Source: an uncultured Bacteroidales bacterium (GTDB lineage: Bacteria > Bacteroidota > Bacteroidia > Bacteroidales > UBA932). From it: DNA of 7,644 nt. Shown here in pieces: positions 1 through 7,297 of the stretch. The notes under the pieces were generated by a model, which was not told the DNA's origin, ran no database searches, and saw only the letters and a program-made list of their open reading frames with translations. The stretch spans positions 1 to 7,644 of the forward strand of contig CABQAB010000096.1 in the NCBI GenBank assembly GCA_902461985.1. The letters are read 5' to 3'. A program made the translations under genes and the position numbers. Numbering within the stretch: the stretch's first letter is position 1; every line of letters begins with the position of its first letter.

Positions 1-30
1 GTTTTCACTATGCCGAGGCGAGAAAAGTGG

Positions 31-68
31 CGACCGAAGGTCGAACCGCATCCTACCTTCCCGGATGC
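31..68 (-). repeat. Two adjacent small hairpins at the left edge
   Basis: CGACC (31-35) and GGTCG (39-43) form a 5-bp stem with a 3-base loop. GCATCC (48-53) and GGATGC (63-68) form a 6-bp stem with a 9-base loop. On the minus strand they follow the possible promoter at 78-85, so they may form a structured leader for a gene beyond the window. They could instead help end the ATP-binding/STAS-like transcript, about 130 bases after its stop. The remainder of 1-194 shows no supportable gene. Confidence 0.4.
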
Positions 69-77
69 AGAGCAACG

Positions 78-85
78 GAAAGATA
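78..85 (-). promoter_or_regulatory. Possible -7 box of a leftward promoter
   Basis: On the minus strand this reads TATCTTTC, 7 of 8 matches to TAnnTTTG if the last base is allowed to differ. It is preceded by an AT-rich stretch (TTCAAAAATTTTG) of the kind common before Bacteroidales promoters. There is no clear -33 TTTG at the usual distance. It would drive transcription leftward out of the window through the hairpins at 31-68. It is a weak call on sequence alone. Confidence 0.3.
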
Positions 86-194
86 AACAAAATTTTTGAA
101 TTCCGTTATATTTTATGTCCTATTACAAAAATGTTGGCACGACGAACACACTATAGTTCTGCCATCTCGACAAACTTTCACATACGACAAGATG

Positions 195-485
195 TTAATT
201 TGTCGCAAGATGTCTGCGACGAAGTGCCGTAAGCACGCTTTCCGAGGCAATAGGATTAAGCCCCCGGAACGTCGTACGGCTCTTCAACTCATGCAGGGGC
301 ATAACCAGCAGAAGTTTGGCGATACACTCATCAGCAAAAGAATTGCTCACAACATTTACTCCTGTAAAATCAAGAACGACACAATCATTCTGCTGGATCA
401 ATGGAAGCAACTGCTCACGCACACGCCGACCTAATGGACGAGTACCTAAGTTCTCTCCAAATTCTTTGAAACTAAATGTTACCAT
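195..485 (-). CDS. STAS-like (DUF4325-type) domain protein
   Basis: A 96-residue soluble protein with no signal peptide or membrane segment. Seen: a hydrophobic strand VVLDF (residues 36-40), then GV (42-43) and the segment SNSFADE (47-53). This is the usual signature of the STAS-like DUF4325 family (DF.GV....S.SFADE); the protein is close to a single domain in length. Known of the wider STAS fold: in SpoIIAA-type antagonists a serine at about this place is phosphorylated by a partner GHKL kinase, so Ser47 or Ser49 are candidate sites here (inference). The ATG lies inside the last codons of the upstream ATP-binding gene, sharing ATGGTAA, with GGAGGAG a few bases ahead, so translational coupling is likely. 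The stop is TAA at 195-197. The family assignment is fairly sure; the cellular role is unknown. Confidence 0.85.
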   Translation of the reverse strand: MVTFSFKEFGENLGTRPLGRRVREQLLPLIQQNDCVVLDFTGVNVVSNSFADECIAKLLLVMPLHELKSRTTFRGLNPIASESVLTALRRRHLATN

Positions 486-1132
486 AGCTCCTCCAATTCA
501 TTGTCATTTAAAAATGTCTCATTGTACTGTTCAGCGGCATTCGTCCGATTGGCAACGACCTCTGCAGGATTGATTTCCTTGTTAGTGCGAAGTTGTAGAT
601 AAACAATTGTACCTTGCCAAAAAGGAGTTTCAGTAGTCGTTTCTTTCCCCTCCTGCACCAATAATGTGTGTTCACCTGACCTCACTTCAAATCTCAATCC
701 GGCATCACGCGCAAGCAAAGATGTAGAATAAAGTCCAAAGCCCATACCCTTTCCGTCAGTGATAGCATCCCTTATGCACATTTTCAATGCATCCGGTTCT
801 GACAAGTCGGCATATTTAACGTTCTCAGAGAGCGACTTTCTCACACCTATACCATCATCTGCAACCAAGATACTCAAAATGTGATTTGACGGATCGTAAT
901 GAGTAATTATAGTTCCAAGCTCCTTCCCGGAATGTGTCAATACATTGTCCAATATCTCATAGAAGCAATAGCTCATTGCTTGAAGTATAGTTGTTTCAAT
1001 CTCAATATGCCGAGTCAGCACATCGATAACCCGCTGATACACATCATAGATATTCTTCTCGTCAAAAACATCGATAGTAATATCGTCGCTCCTTGATGAG
1101 AAATACTGTTTTATGAGACAAGAAAGATTCAT
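479..1132 (-). CDS. GHKL/HATPase_c ATP-binding protein (small cytosolic histidine-kinase-like)
   Basis: A 217-residue protein with a Bergerat ATP-binding fold. Seen, numbering from the chosen ATG: an N-box YEILDNVLTHS at 58-68 with E59 and N63, a G1 box DDGIG at 92-96, a glycine-rich G2 lid GKGMGFG at 127-133, and a late QGT at 173-175. There is no sensor, transmembrane segment or dimerisation/phospho-acceptor histidine domain, so it is not a classical two-component kinase. It resembles anti-sigma or partner-switch kinases and related stand-alone ATPases. The frame stays open upstream to a TTG at 1198, but a strong -7 box lies at 1162-1169, between that TTG and the ATG at 1132, so I chose the ATG. 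It overlaps the STAS-like gene by 7 bp. It is more AT-rich than the sus genes: hand counts of four 60-base lines gave about 35-47% GC, against 57-58% in two SusC lines. ATP binding is well supported; substrate and partner are inferred. Confidence 0.87.
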   Translation of the reverse strand: MNLSCLIKQYFSSRSDDITIDVFDEKNIYDVYQRVIDVLTRHIEIETTILQAMSYCFYEILDNVLTHSGKELGTIITHYDPSNHILSILVADDGIGVRKSLSENVKYADLSEPDALKMCIRDAITDGKGMGFGLYSTSLLARDAGLRFEVRSGEHTLLVQEGKETTTETPFWQGTIVYLQLRTNKEINPAEVVANRTNAAEQYNETFLNDNELEELW

Positions 1133-1161
1133 ATAAACTTCATAGGACAACAAATATCTCA

Positions 1162-1169
1162 CAAAAGTA
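1162..1169 (-). promoter_or_regulatory. Predicted -7 box of the ATP-binding/STAS-like operon
   Basis: On the minus strand these bases read TACTTTTG, an exact match to the Bacteroides -7 consensus TAnnTTTG. Transcription would start around 1155-1158, giving a leader of about 25 bases before the ATG at 1132. The -33 element is poor: the nearest TTG lies 26 bp upstream, farther than the usual 19-21. The box decides the start codon of the ATP-binding gene, because the TTG at 1198 would not be transcribed from it. Confidence 0.55.
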
Positions 1170-1301
1170 CATAAAATATTCCGTATCTTTACTTGCAATC
1201 ACCATCAATACGTAATATGAGAAATTTCAAGAACAGGCACTTTTTTCTTTTTCGGAAACAAAAAATTTATCATTTGGCAAATTTAGATGGAGTATATAAA
1301 T

Positions 1302-1335
1302 AAGGATTGCACAAGCATAAACCTGTGCAATCCTT
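1302..1335 (-). terminator. Strong hairpin terminator after the sus-like operon (possibly bidirectional)
   Basis: A perfect 12-bp inverted repeat, AAGGATTGCACA (1302-1313) and TGTGCAATCCTT (1324-1335), with a 10-base loop. It lies 62 bp past the stop of the SusE-position gene. On the minus strand the stem is followed by an AT-rich ATTTATATA; on the plus strand by TTATT directly after the stem. It separates the sus-like operon from the ATP-binding/STAS-like unit, which has its own promoter downstream. Confidence 0.8.
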
Positions 1336-1343
1336 TTATTGAC

Positions 1344-1358
1344 AAGTGCAAAGCACTT
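1344..1358 (-). repeat. Short hairpin between the SusE-like stop and the terminator
   Basis: AAGTGC (1344-1349) and GCACTT (1353-1358) form a perfect 6-bp stem with a 3-base loop, 8 bases from the main terminator stem. It lies in the 3' untranslated region of the sus-like transcript and may help protect the 3' end or support termination; the role is inferred. Confidence 0.45.
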
Positions 1359-1397
1359 AATGTGGCAAAGTCGCTGAAACTTGCGTGAATGAAACCA

Positions 1398-2561
1398 CTA
1401 AAGTTTATTGACTGTCGCTTTGCCAGAATCTGATGCTATGATTTCGTAATCAGTATCTTCTACGATTCCCAGAACATCTACAGTCTGATTGGCATCACCA
1501 GTCCAGCCTTCACCGTTCTTGAAAATGATATTGAGTCCTGGAACGGCTTCAGGAGTGGTATATTTGTAGAAGTCACCATCCTTTTCAAGAATGACCTCTG
1601 AGCCCTCACCACCAGTAGGCCATACATGGGCTGTCGGTGTCTTGGTCCAAGCTGCAGGCCATTTAGCCCGTACAGTCACGACAACCGGATCAATGACAGG
1701 AGCCTCTCCTTTTTCAACGAGGATAACCTCCAGAGTACCTTCTGCAGAACCAGCCTTGGAAGTAAACCTTACTGTAACCTTGTCTCCTGTTGCCGCGCCC
1801 TCATAAACCGTGCAATCAGTGAGTGGGAACCAAGCCTCAGCATTGTTTTCATCCATAACGTTGAAACCGTTATTTCCGAAATAGTCTACCAGTTCGAACA
1901 CGCCGTTGCCTTTAGCCTCAGCCTCCTTATATGTCCAGTCTGATGCACCGTTCCAAGGGTGTTTGAACGAGATTTTAGTTGCAGGAACATTGCCGATAAT
2001 AGGATTAGCTGCCCAATTTCTGATCTGGACGAAAGCAACTCCGCCATCAGCAAAGCCGGAAGCCTTTGGCTGCCCGCCGTTTTCAAGTTCTATGGTCATC
2101 TGGCCGTTAAGAAGAATCACATTGTCATATTCAACCGGTTCATCTGACTCAGGGTCGATGTTCTTGCCCCACTGGTAAGACCATCCCGCAAGTTCAGGTT
2201 TAGAAGGAATCGCGCAAACCTTAAGTGCCATATCAGCGGCATAGTCGAAAGTGAACTGATACCAACGACCTGTGTCGTCTCCTTCGACCTTAGTAAATTT
2301 GCAGGTCTCAGTGTCTTTTTCGCCCCAATCGTTTACAGTTCCAACTGCATAAAGACCATTCTCGTGAGTGTTTTCAGGAACATATACTGCCAAAGTAGTC
2401 TTGCCTGCACCCGGAGCATCAATGTTAGGCATGATAGTTACCAAGTCCTCGCCGTCATCACCGCCAGGAGTCACTATAACTGGAGGATTATTTTTTTCAC
2501 ATCCTACAAGAGCCATTGCCGCAATGCACAACGAGCCCCAAAATAACTTATTAAGTTTCAT
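1398..2561 (-). CDS. SusE/SusF-position surface lipoprotein with C-terminal CBM26-like starch-binding module
   Basis: A 387-residue predicted outer-membrane lipoprotein. Seen: a signal peptide ending in the lipobox LVGC with the lipidated Cys21, then a flexible acidic stretch (GGDDGED, 33-39) of the kind that can favour surface display in Bacteroidota. Three modules appear to follow. At about 56-162 is a beta-rich domain with VGTVNDWG (73-80), as in SusE/SusF-type or CBM48-like folds. At about 167-285 is a second beta-rich domain, rich in W and Y, that I do not recognise. At about 294-380 is a CBM26-like module with conserved aromatics (W305, W314, W353) and the typical IIFKNG...TGDANQT stretch (345-360). 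CBM26 modules bind alpha-glucans such as starch. Its place directly after SusD (41-bp spacer) and before the terminator matches susE. It has no catalytic motif. Lipoprotein and operon role are sure; starch as ligand is probable. I give no symbol because the similarity is positional and modular. Confidence 0.85.
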   Translation of the reverse strand: MKLNKLFWGSLCIAAMALVGCEKNNPPVIVTPGGDDGEDLVTIMPNIDAPGAGKTTLAVYVPENTHENGLYAVGTVNDWGEKDTETCKFTKVEGDDTGRWYQFTFDYAADMALKVCAIPSKPELAGWSYQWGKNIDPESDEPVEYDNVILLNGQMTIELENGGQPKASGFADGGVAFVQIRNWAANPIIGNVPATKISFKHPWNGASDWTYKEAEAKGNGVFELVDYFGNNGFNVMDENNAEAWFPLTDCTVYEGAATGDKVTVRFTSKAGSAEGTLEVILVEKGEAPVIDPVVVTVRAKWPAAWTKTPTAHVWPTGGEGSEVILEKDGDFYKYTTPEAVPGLNIIFKNGEGWTGDANQTVDVLGIVEDTDYEIIASDSGKATVNKL

Positions 2562-2602
2562 AATTAAAAGGATTAAAATGTTTATAATGTTTGTTTAATG
2601 TC

Positions 2603-4270
2603 TTATTTATCCGTTTCATAACCCGGATTCTGAGTCCAGAGGCCGTTTGAAGTTTCTATCATTTTGCGAGGTATAGGGAACCAGTCGCGATGATTGTCAA
2701 CATCAGCCTTTTTGAAATCCCACTCACCTTTCGAGAACCTGTTGTAACGGATCAGGTCACGACGGCGTGTAAGCTCCCATGCAAACTCTCTCCCGCGTTC
2801 TTTCAGGAGTTCGTCAAGATCAAGTGAAGAATATGCTGGACAACCCACGCGAGTGCGGATTTTCTGGAATTCAGGGTCAGAAAGCAATTCTGAACATTTC
2901 GCATTGTCACCGGAACGGAGTGCAGCTTCGTACTGCATATAAAGTACATCAGCATAACGGAACAGTACGAAATCATTATCACAGTATTTGTTCGCTCCCT
3001 GCTTGTCCACTTCATATTTGAGGAACCTTGCTCCATCATTGTGTGTGGCATCGGTAAGCGAAGTGACCTGAGGTACTATGATTGCCTTCAGGCCTGCCTG
3101 CTTGTCTGTCATTTCCAGAATGACATCGGAGGTTTCGCTCTCGAAAACAGGTCCAAGGAACCAGCCATAACCGTCACAGCCATGGGTGCCGGCATCAGCT
3201 GGACACGGACCACGTCTGTCGCCGTCTTCATAAGTCCCGAGAAAATCTTCAGGAGCGCAGAAGCCGTTCCAAGGCTTATCTACAGTATTCCAGCAAATCT
3301 GATGGCAATAATTCAGACTCAAGTTGGTGATACGGAGCTTGTTGCTCATCTTGCCGTCGACATCACGGTAATTGAACGATGAATTTCCATCCTCGACAAT
3401 CACGAAAATATTCTCCCTACTGCTTTCATTGAGAATCTTGAAGTTTGTAAAGAAATTATCTTCAATACTATATGATTTGGAATCAATGACTTTCTGGCAG
3501 GCATCGACACACTTTGTATAGAAATCACTTTCACCTGCCACACCGTCCAGTCCACAGTTGGAAGCAGTCACCCCATACGAAGCCGCATTTAGGTAGAGCC
3601 TTGCAAGCAGAGTATAAGCCATTCCCTGCGAACAACGTCCATAGTTCTCCGCATGGTTTTCCGGAGTAATGACAGGGAGATTCGGAGCTTCTTCTTCCAG
3701 AACTGTCACAAGTTTGTTCCAGATTTCCCATGTTTCGCTCTGAGGCACGGCTGCTGATGAGTAGTTGTCAAGATACGGTATGCGGCCGAAAGTATCGAAG
3801 AGCGTATAATAGTAATAACAGCGGAGAACCTTGATTTCTGCCGCGAAGCGGTCATAGAGACCTGCTTTCTGAAGACTCTCCTTAATCGGCTCAAGCTGGC
3901 TGAGGATCTTGTTACAAAGCACTGCACCAGCATTGGAGAACTGCCAGACATATTCGAATGACAAATCGTTGGCTGTCCAAGTATGGTTATTGAAACCTGT
4001 CCAATAACCGTTGTCAGACCAGTCTTCACCAGGGTTACGTACCGGGTTCACACATTCATCCGAAGAAAGGGTGTTGATTCCCCAGTATCCCCAATGGTCA
4101 TGAAGCCATGTGACCTCCGCATACGCCTGACCTACCACCTTTGCCACATTTTCCGGATCTGAAAGCATTTCCTCGGCAGTCGGTTTGCCATAGACTTGCT
4201 CATCAAGCAGTCCCTTGCAGGAAGAGGCAACGAGGGAAACAATTGCCAAAACAATAATATACTTTTTCAT
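2603..4270 (-). CDS. SusD/RagB-family glycan-binding outer-membrane lipoprotein
   Basis: A 555-residue surface lipoprotein that forms the lid of the SusC transporter and hands glycan to it. Seen from the chosen start: signal peptide MKKYIIVLAI... with lipobox ASSC and Cys18; an aromatic-rich N-terminal region (WLHDHWGYWGINTLSSDE, about 55-72); the SusD helical signature LRCYYYYTLFDTFGRIPYLD (149-168); a C-terminal family region with FRYADVLYMQYEAAL, then KERGREFAWELTRRRDLIRY (490-509), and WFPIPRKMI...NPGY near the end. Length is normal for the family. The frame is open 20 codons further upstream, to 4330, but that would run into the SusC gene and mask the signal peptide, so I start at the ATG at 4270. 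This leaves 23 bp after the SusC stop. No Shine-Dalgarno is visible, as is usual in this phylum. The ligand is inferred as alpha-glucan from the neighbouring CBM26-like protein. Confidence 0.95.
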   Translation of the reverse strand: MKKYIIVLAIVSLVASSCKGLLDEQVYGKPTAEEMLSDPENVAKVVGQAYAEVTWLHDHWGYWGINTLSSDECVNPVRNPGEDWSDNGYWTGFNNHTWTANDLSFEYVWQFSNAGAVLCNKILSQLEPIKESLQKAGLYDRFAAEIKVLRCYYYYTLFDTFGRIPYLDNYSSAAVPQSETWEIWNKLVTVLEEEAPNLPVITPENHAENYGRCSQGMAYTLLARLYLNAASYGVTASNCGLDGVAGESDFYTKCVDACQKVIDSKSYSIEDNFFTNFKILNESSRENIFVIVEDGNSSFNYRDVDGKMSNKLRITNLSLNYCHQICWNTVDKPWNGFCAPEDFLGTYEDGDRRGPCPADAGTHGCDGYGWFLGPVFESETSDVILEMTDKQAGLKAIIVPQVTSLTDATHNDGARFLKYEVDKQGANKYCDNDFVLFRYADVLYMQYEAALRSGDNAKCSELLSDPEFQKIRTRVGCPAYSSLDLDELLKERGREFAWELTRRRDLIRYNRFSKGEWDFKKADVDNHRDWFPIPRKMIETSNGLWTQNPGYETDK

Positions 4271-4293
4271 AATTTCAATTAACTGCAGAAGAA

Positions 4294-7272
4294 TTAGAAT
4301 GTAAGGTTGAGTCCGACAAGGACATTGCATACTGAAGGGTAGAATCCGGCAGGGTCTATACCCGGACTCCAGACACTTGATGTATTCACATCAGGATCAG
4401 TTCCTGAATATGAAGTTAACGTAAATACATTCTCAGCTGTGGCATACAGTCTGACTGACGAAATGTAGCCATTGTCAGGCAGGCGGAAATTGTAACCAAC
4501 GGTGATGTTGTCAAGTTTCAGGAAGGAACCGTTCTCAAGGTAGTAGTCAGAGAACAGGCCCTGACGGTATGCGCCCGTACCTTCAGCAAGTTTCTTCACG
4601 TCGTACATGAAGCAGTTCGAGCCCTGGGATTTCTGAGGACCGTAAGCCCACCGTTTCACATTGAGAATCTTATTACCCACATTGCCACGGAAGAAAAGGG
4701 AAATATCAAGGTCTTTCCAGCGGATTGTGTTGTTCCAGCCATAAGTCATGACAGGCTGTGCGCGTCCGATTTTCTGAAGTTTGTTTTTGCCGTTCTCATC
4801 TTTCTCATAGACAAGCCCGCCTTTACCGTTAAGACCGATGACTTTATAGCCATAGAATGTACCGACAGACTCGCCCTCCACAATTTTCTGTGTATTGACA
4901 CCCATCAGACCGTTTTCACCGACTCCGCCACAAAGCATTTCAGAATACGCCAATGGATAAGTCTCGCCATTCAGGTCAACGTCACCGGTAAGTTTGTCAA
5001 GACGGTTGTTGTTGAATGCCATCGTAATGCTGGTTGTCCAACTCCAATCGTTAATAAGGACAGGGACACCTGTAATAGCAATTTCGATACCTTTAGAACT
5101 GATTTCTCCGCAGTTTGCAAGCAATTTGTTGTATGGGAACGGAGGAGTAGGAACATCATACTCCCAAAGAAGGTCCTTTGTGTCCCGATAATACAAGTCA
5201 ATGCTACCGCTCAGGCGGTTCTTGAGGAAAGAGAAGTCGAGACCAACATTGTACTCGTATTTTTTCTCCCAACGCAAATCCGGATTGGCGTTCCTGCTTA
5301 CGCTATATGTAGTAACCCATTGTCCATTGTACCAGAATGCACCGCCCTGAGTAAGAAGCTGTTTAGAACGAAGGTCATCACCAAGGTTATTTCCCGTCAC
5401 ACCGAAACCTGCACGGAGTTTAAGGTCGTCACACCAGTCCTGATTGCTCATGAAAGGCTCGCCGGAAATTCGCCAGCCGGCACTGACTGCGGGGAACAGT
5501 CCCCATTTGTGATTTTCACCGAAACGGCTTGAGCCCTCACCACGGAGAGAAACCGAGAGAAGATATCTTTCCTGGTAATTATAATTGACACGGGCGAATG
5601 CAGCGGCAAGCGTATTGGAATTGCGGTAAGACGAGATACCCATCTTCTTGTTCTTGTCCGTGTATCCATTACCCATATCAAAATACTTGTAGTTGTCTGT
5701 AGGGAAACCGGCATTCTCCATCCAGTTGCCGTCGAACATGAAATTCTGATATGACCAGCCTGCCACAGCAGCCACCGAATGGCCGTTCCAACTGCCGGAA
5801 TAATCAACCGTAGCCTCATAGAGTTGTTTGAAATTCAAGTCTCTGTTCTCAGAAGCCTTTCCTGCTGCATCGGTATCAGCATCATATTTCTGGGAAGTGT
5901 AACTATAGGAAGAATAATTATTTGCCTCGATTGCGGCAAATCCGTTGATTTTAAGTCCCGGCACTGCTTTGATATCTATGGTAGCCTTGATTGAACCGCG
6001 GAACTCGTCTCCTGTCTTGTTGGACTCCTTCAGGTCTGTAGCCATAATAGGGTTGGACTGGCCTGAACCTGTCGGACGGAAATACCCGGACACGGTGTTA
6101 GGGTCCATTACAGGATAAGTAGGGTTCAGAATGGCAGCCTGCTTGAAGTCACCGCAGTCGTAATTGTTCTTATAGTGCATGAAAGACATATCATATGCGA
6201 GTCTGAGCCATCCTTTCAATGCTTTCTGGTCGGCTGCGAAGCGGGCTGCAATCTCATTGCGGTCTGTGTTTTTCGCAAGTCCCTCGGCATATTTGTAGTT
6301 TGCGGAAGCCCGGTAGCTGAAGTTCTGTGATGCACCGGAAATGGCCACATTGTGGTTATGGGTAAGAGCAGCAGCTTTAGTTGCCTCTTTCATCCAGTTG
6401 GTATGGGTATCTTCATCATAGATGACAGGTTTCACTTGTCCGCCTGAAATCTGTTCAAGCTGACGGTATTCTTCAGGTGTAGCGAAACCGGTGTCAAGAC
6501 GTGGAGCGGAAACCGAGAAGTAGCCGTTGTATTCCACATTGGTCTTGGCTATGTCACCACCCATCATCGCACCGCGTTTGGTGGTAATGAGGATGACGCC
6601 GTTTGTACCGCGAGTACCGTAGATTGCCGCTGCAGAACCGTCCTTGAGGACATCCATAGATGCGATATCATCGGTAGTCACATTGTCGATGTTGTCAGTA
6701 GGTATGCCGTCCACGATATAAAGCGGAGACGTACCGGCACCTTTGTCCAATGTAGAAAAACCACGAATCTGGATATTGTAGCCAGTTGAGGTAGGATCGG
6801 AGGTTGTGCGGCTGATGTTCAGGCCGGCGACCTTGCCCTGGAGAAGTCCCATAGGGCTGCTTTTTACTCCTGGATTGAAATCCTCGGCCTTGACTGACGC
6901 GACGGAGCCGGTGACTTCCTTTTTCTTCTGGGAGCCGTAACCGATTGCCACGGCTTCTTCGAGGAACATCGAGTCTTCTGACAGTTTGATCTGGGCCGGC
7001 ATTGCGGAAGCGGTGAACGTCTGGGTCGCATAGCCCATGCAGCTTACTTCCACGATGGCTGACGGTCCGGAAACGACGAGGACGAAATCGCCGTCGATGC
7101 CGGTTGAATAACCGTTTGTGGTGCCTTGTTCGAGAACTGTAGCACCGATGACGGGACCGAGGTTATCGACGATTACGCCGCGTACCTCATACCCGTTTTG
7201 GGCATACAGGCTTGCCCCCCCCAATGAGAAAATCAGGAGAGAAGCGATGCAAAGAGATAATATCTTTTTCAT
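4294..7272 (-). CDS. SusC/RagA-family TonB-dependent outer-membrane transporter
   Basis: A 992-residue transporter that imports oligosaccharides through the outer membrane using TonB-ExbBD energy. Seen in order: signal peptide with likely cleavage after LYA (residue 24); a carboxypeptidase-regulatory-like beta domain (about 28-98) with the familiar GVIVDN..PVIGATV and IDGDF; a TonB-box region around EEAVAIGYGSQKKKEVTGSV (105-124); a plug domain with LYIVDGIP (184-191) and the SusC signature DVLKDGSAAAIYGTRGTNG (207-225); then a long 22-strand-type barrel ending in LNLTF with the terminal phenylalanine typical of barrel proteins. No STN domain precedes the carboxypeptidase-like domain, so direct signalling to an anti-sigma factor is unlikely and control by a separate regulator outside the window is more probable. 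It lies 25 bp after the MFS gene and 23 bp before susD-like. The frame is intact and of normal length. Confidence 0.96.
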   Translation of the reverse strand: MKKILSLCIASLLIFSLGGASLYAQNGYEVRGVIVDNLGPVIGATVLEQGTTNGYSTGIDGDFVLVVSGPSAIVEVSCMGYATQTFTASAMPAQIKLSEDSMFLEEAVAIGYGSQKKKEVTGSVASVKAEDFNPGVKSSPMGLLQGKVAGLNISRTTSDPTSTGYNIQIRGFSTLDKGAGTSPLYIVDGIPTDNIDNVTTDDIASMDVLKDGSAAAIYGTRGTNGVILITTKRGAMMGGDIAKTNVEYNGYFSVSAPRLDTGFATPEEYRQLEQISGGQVKPVIYDEDTHTNWMKEATKAAALTHNHNVAISGASQNFSYRASANYKYAEGLAKNTDRNEIAARFAADQKALKGWLRLAYDMSFMHYKNNYDCGDFKQAAILNPTYPVMDPNTVSGYFRPTGSGQSNPIMATDLKESNKTGDEFRGSIKATIDIKAVPGLKINGFAAIEANNYSSYSYTSQKYDADTDAAGKASENRDLNFKQLYEATVDYSGSWNGHSVAAVAGWSYQNFMFDGNWMENAGFPTDNYKYFDMGNGYTDKNKKMGISSYRNSNTLAAAFARVNYNYQERYLLSVSLRGEGSSRFGENHKWGLFPAVSAGWRISGEPFMSNQDWCDDLKLRAGFGVTGNNLGDDLRSKQLLTQGGAFWYNGQWVTTYSVSRNANPDLRWEKKYEYNVGLDFSFLKNRLSGSIDLYYRDTKDLLWEYDVPTPPFPYNKLLANCGEISSKGIEIAITGVPVLINDWSWTTSITMAFNNNRLDKLTGDVDLNGETYPLAYSEMLCGGVGENGLMGVNTQKIVEGESVGTFYGYKVIGLNGKGGLVYEKDENGKNKLQKIGRAQPVMTYGWNNTIRWKDLDISLFFRGNVGNKILNVKRWAYGPQKSQGSNCFMYDVKKLAEGTGAYRQGLFSDYYLENGSFLKLDNITVGYNFRLPDNGYISSVRLYATAENVFTLTSYSGTDPDVNTSSVWSPGIDPAGFYPSVCNVLVGLNLTF

Positions 7273-7297
7273 TTACAGCTATTTATAGTTAGAGTTA

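Noticed and set aside
20..72. Possible tRNA on the minus strand (GGTTCGA motif)
   Set aside because: No 5-bp T-stem closes around the putative loop, the hairpin beside it has a 9-base rather than 7-base loop, and no acceptor stem can be paired.
96..434. Plus-strand open frame of 112 codons
   Set aside because: It overlaps the STAS-like gene antisense, has no recognisable motif and is rich in basic residues as expected of a shadow frame.
3041..3382. Plus-strand open frame of 113 codons
   Set aside because: It lies wholly antisense inside the SusD-like gene, whose own frame has clear family motifs.
4271..4330. Longer N-terminus for the SusD-like protein, starting at 4330
   Set aside because: It would overlap the SusC gene and place 20 residues ahead of a textbook lipoprotein signal peptide.
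5448..5819. Minus-strand open frame of 123 codons
   Set aside because: It is an alternate frame inside the SusC-like gene and has no domain signature; its arginine- and serine-rich content is typical of a frame-shifted shadow.
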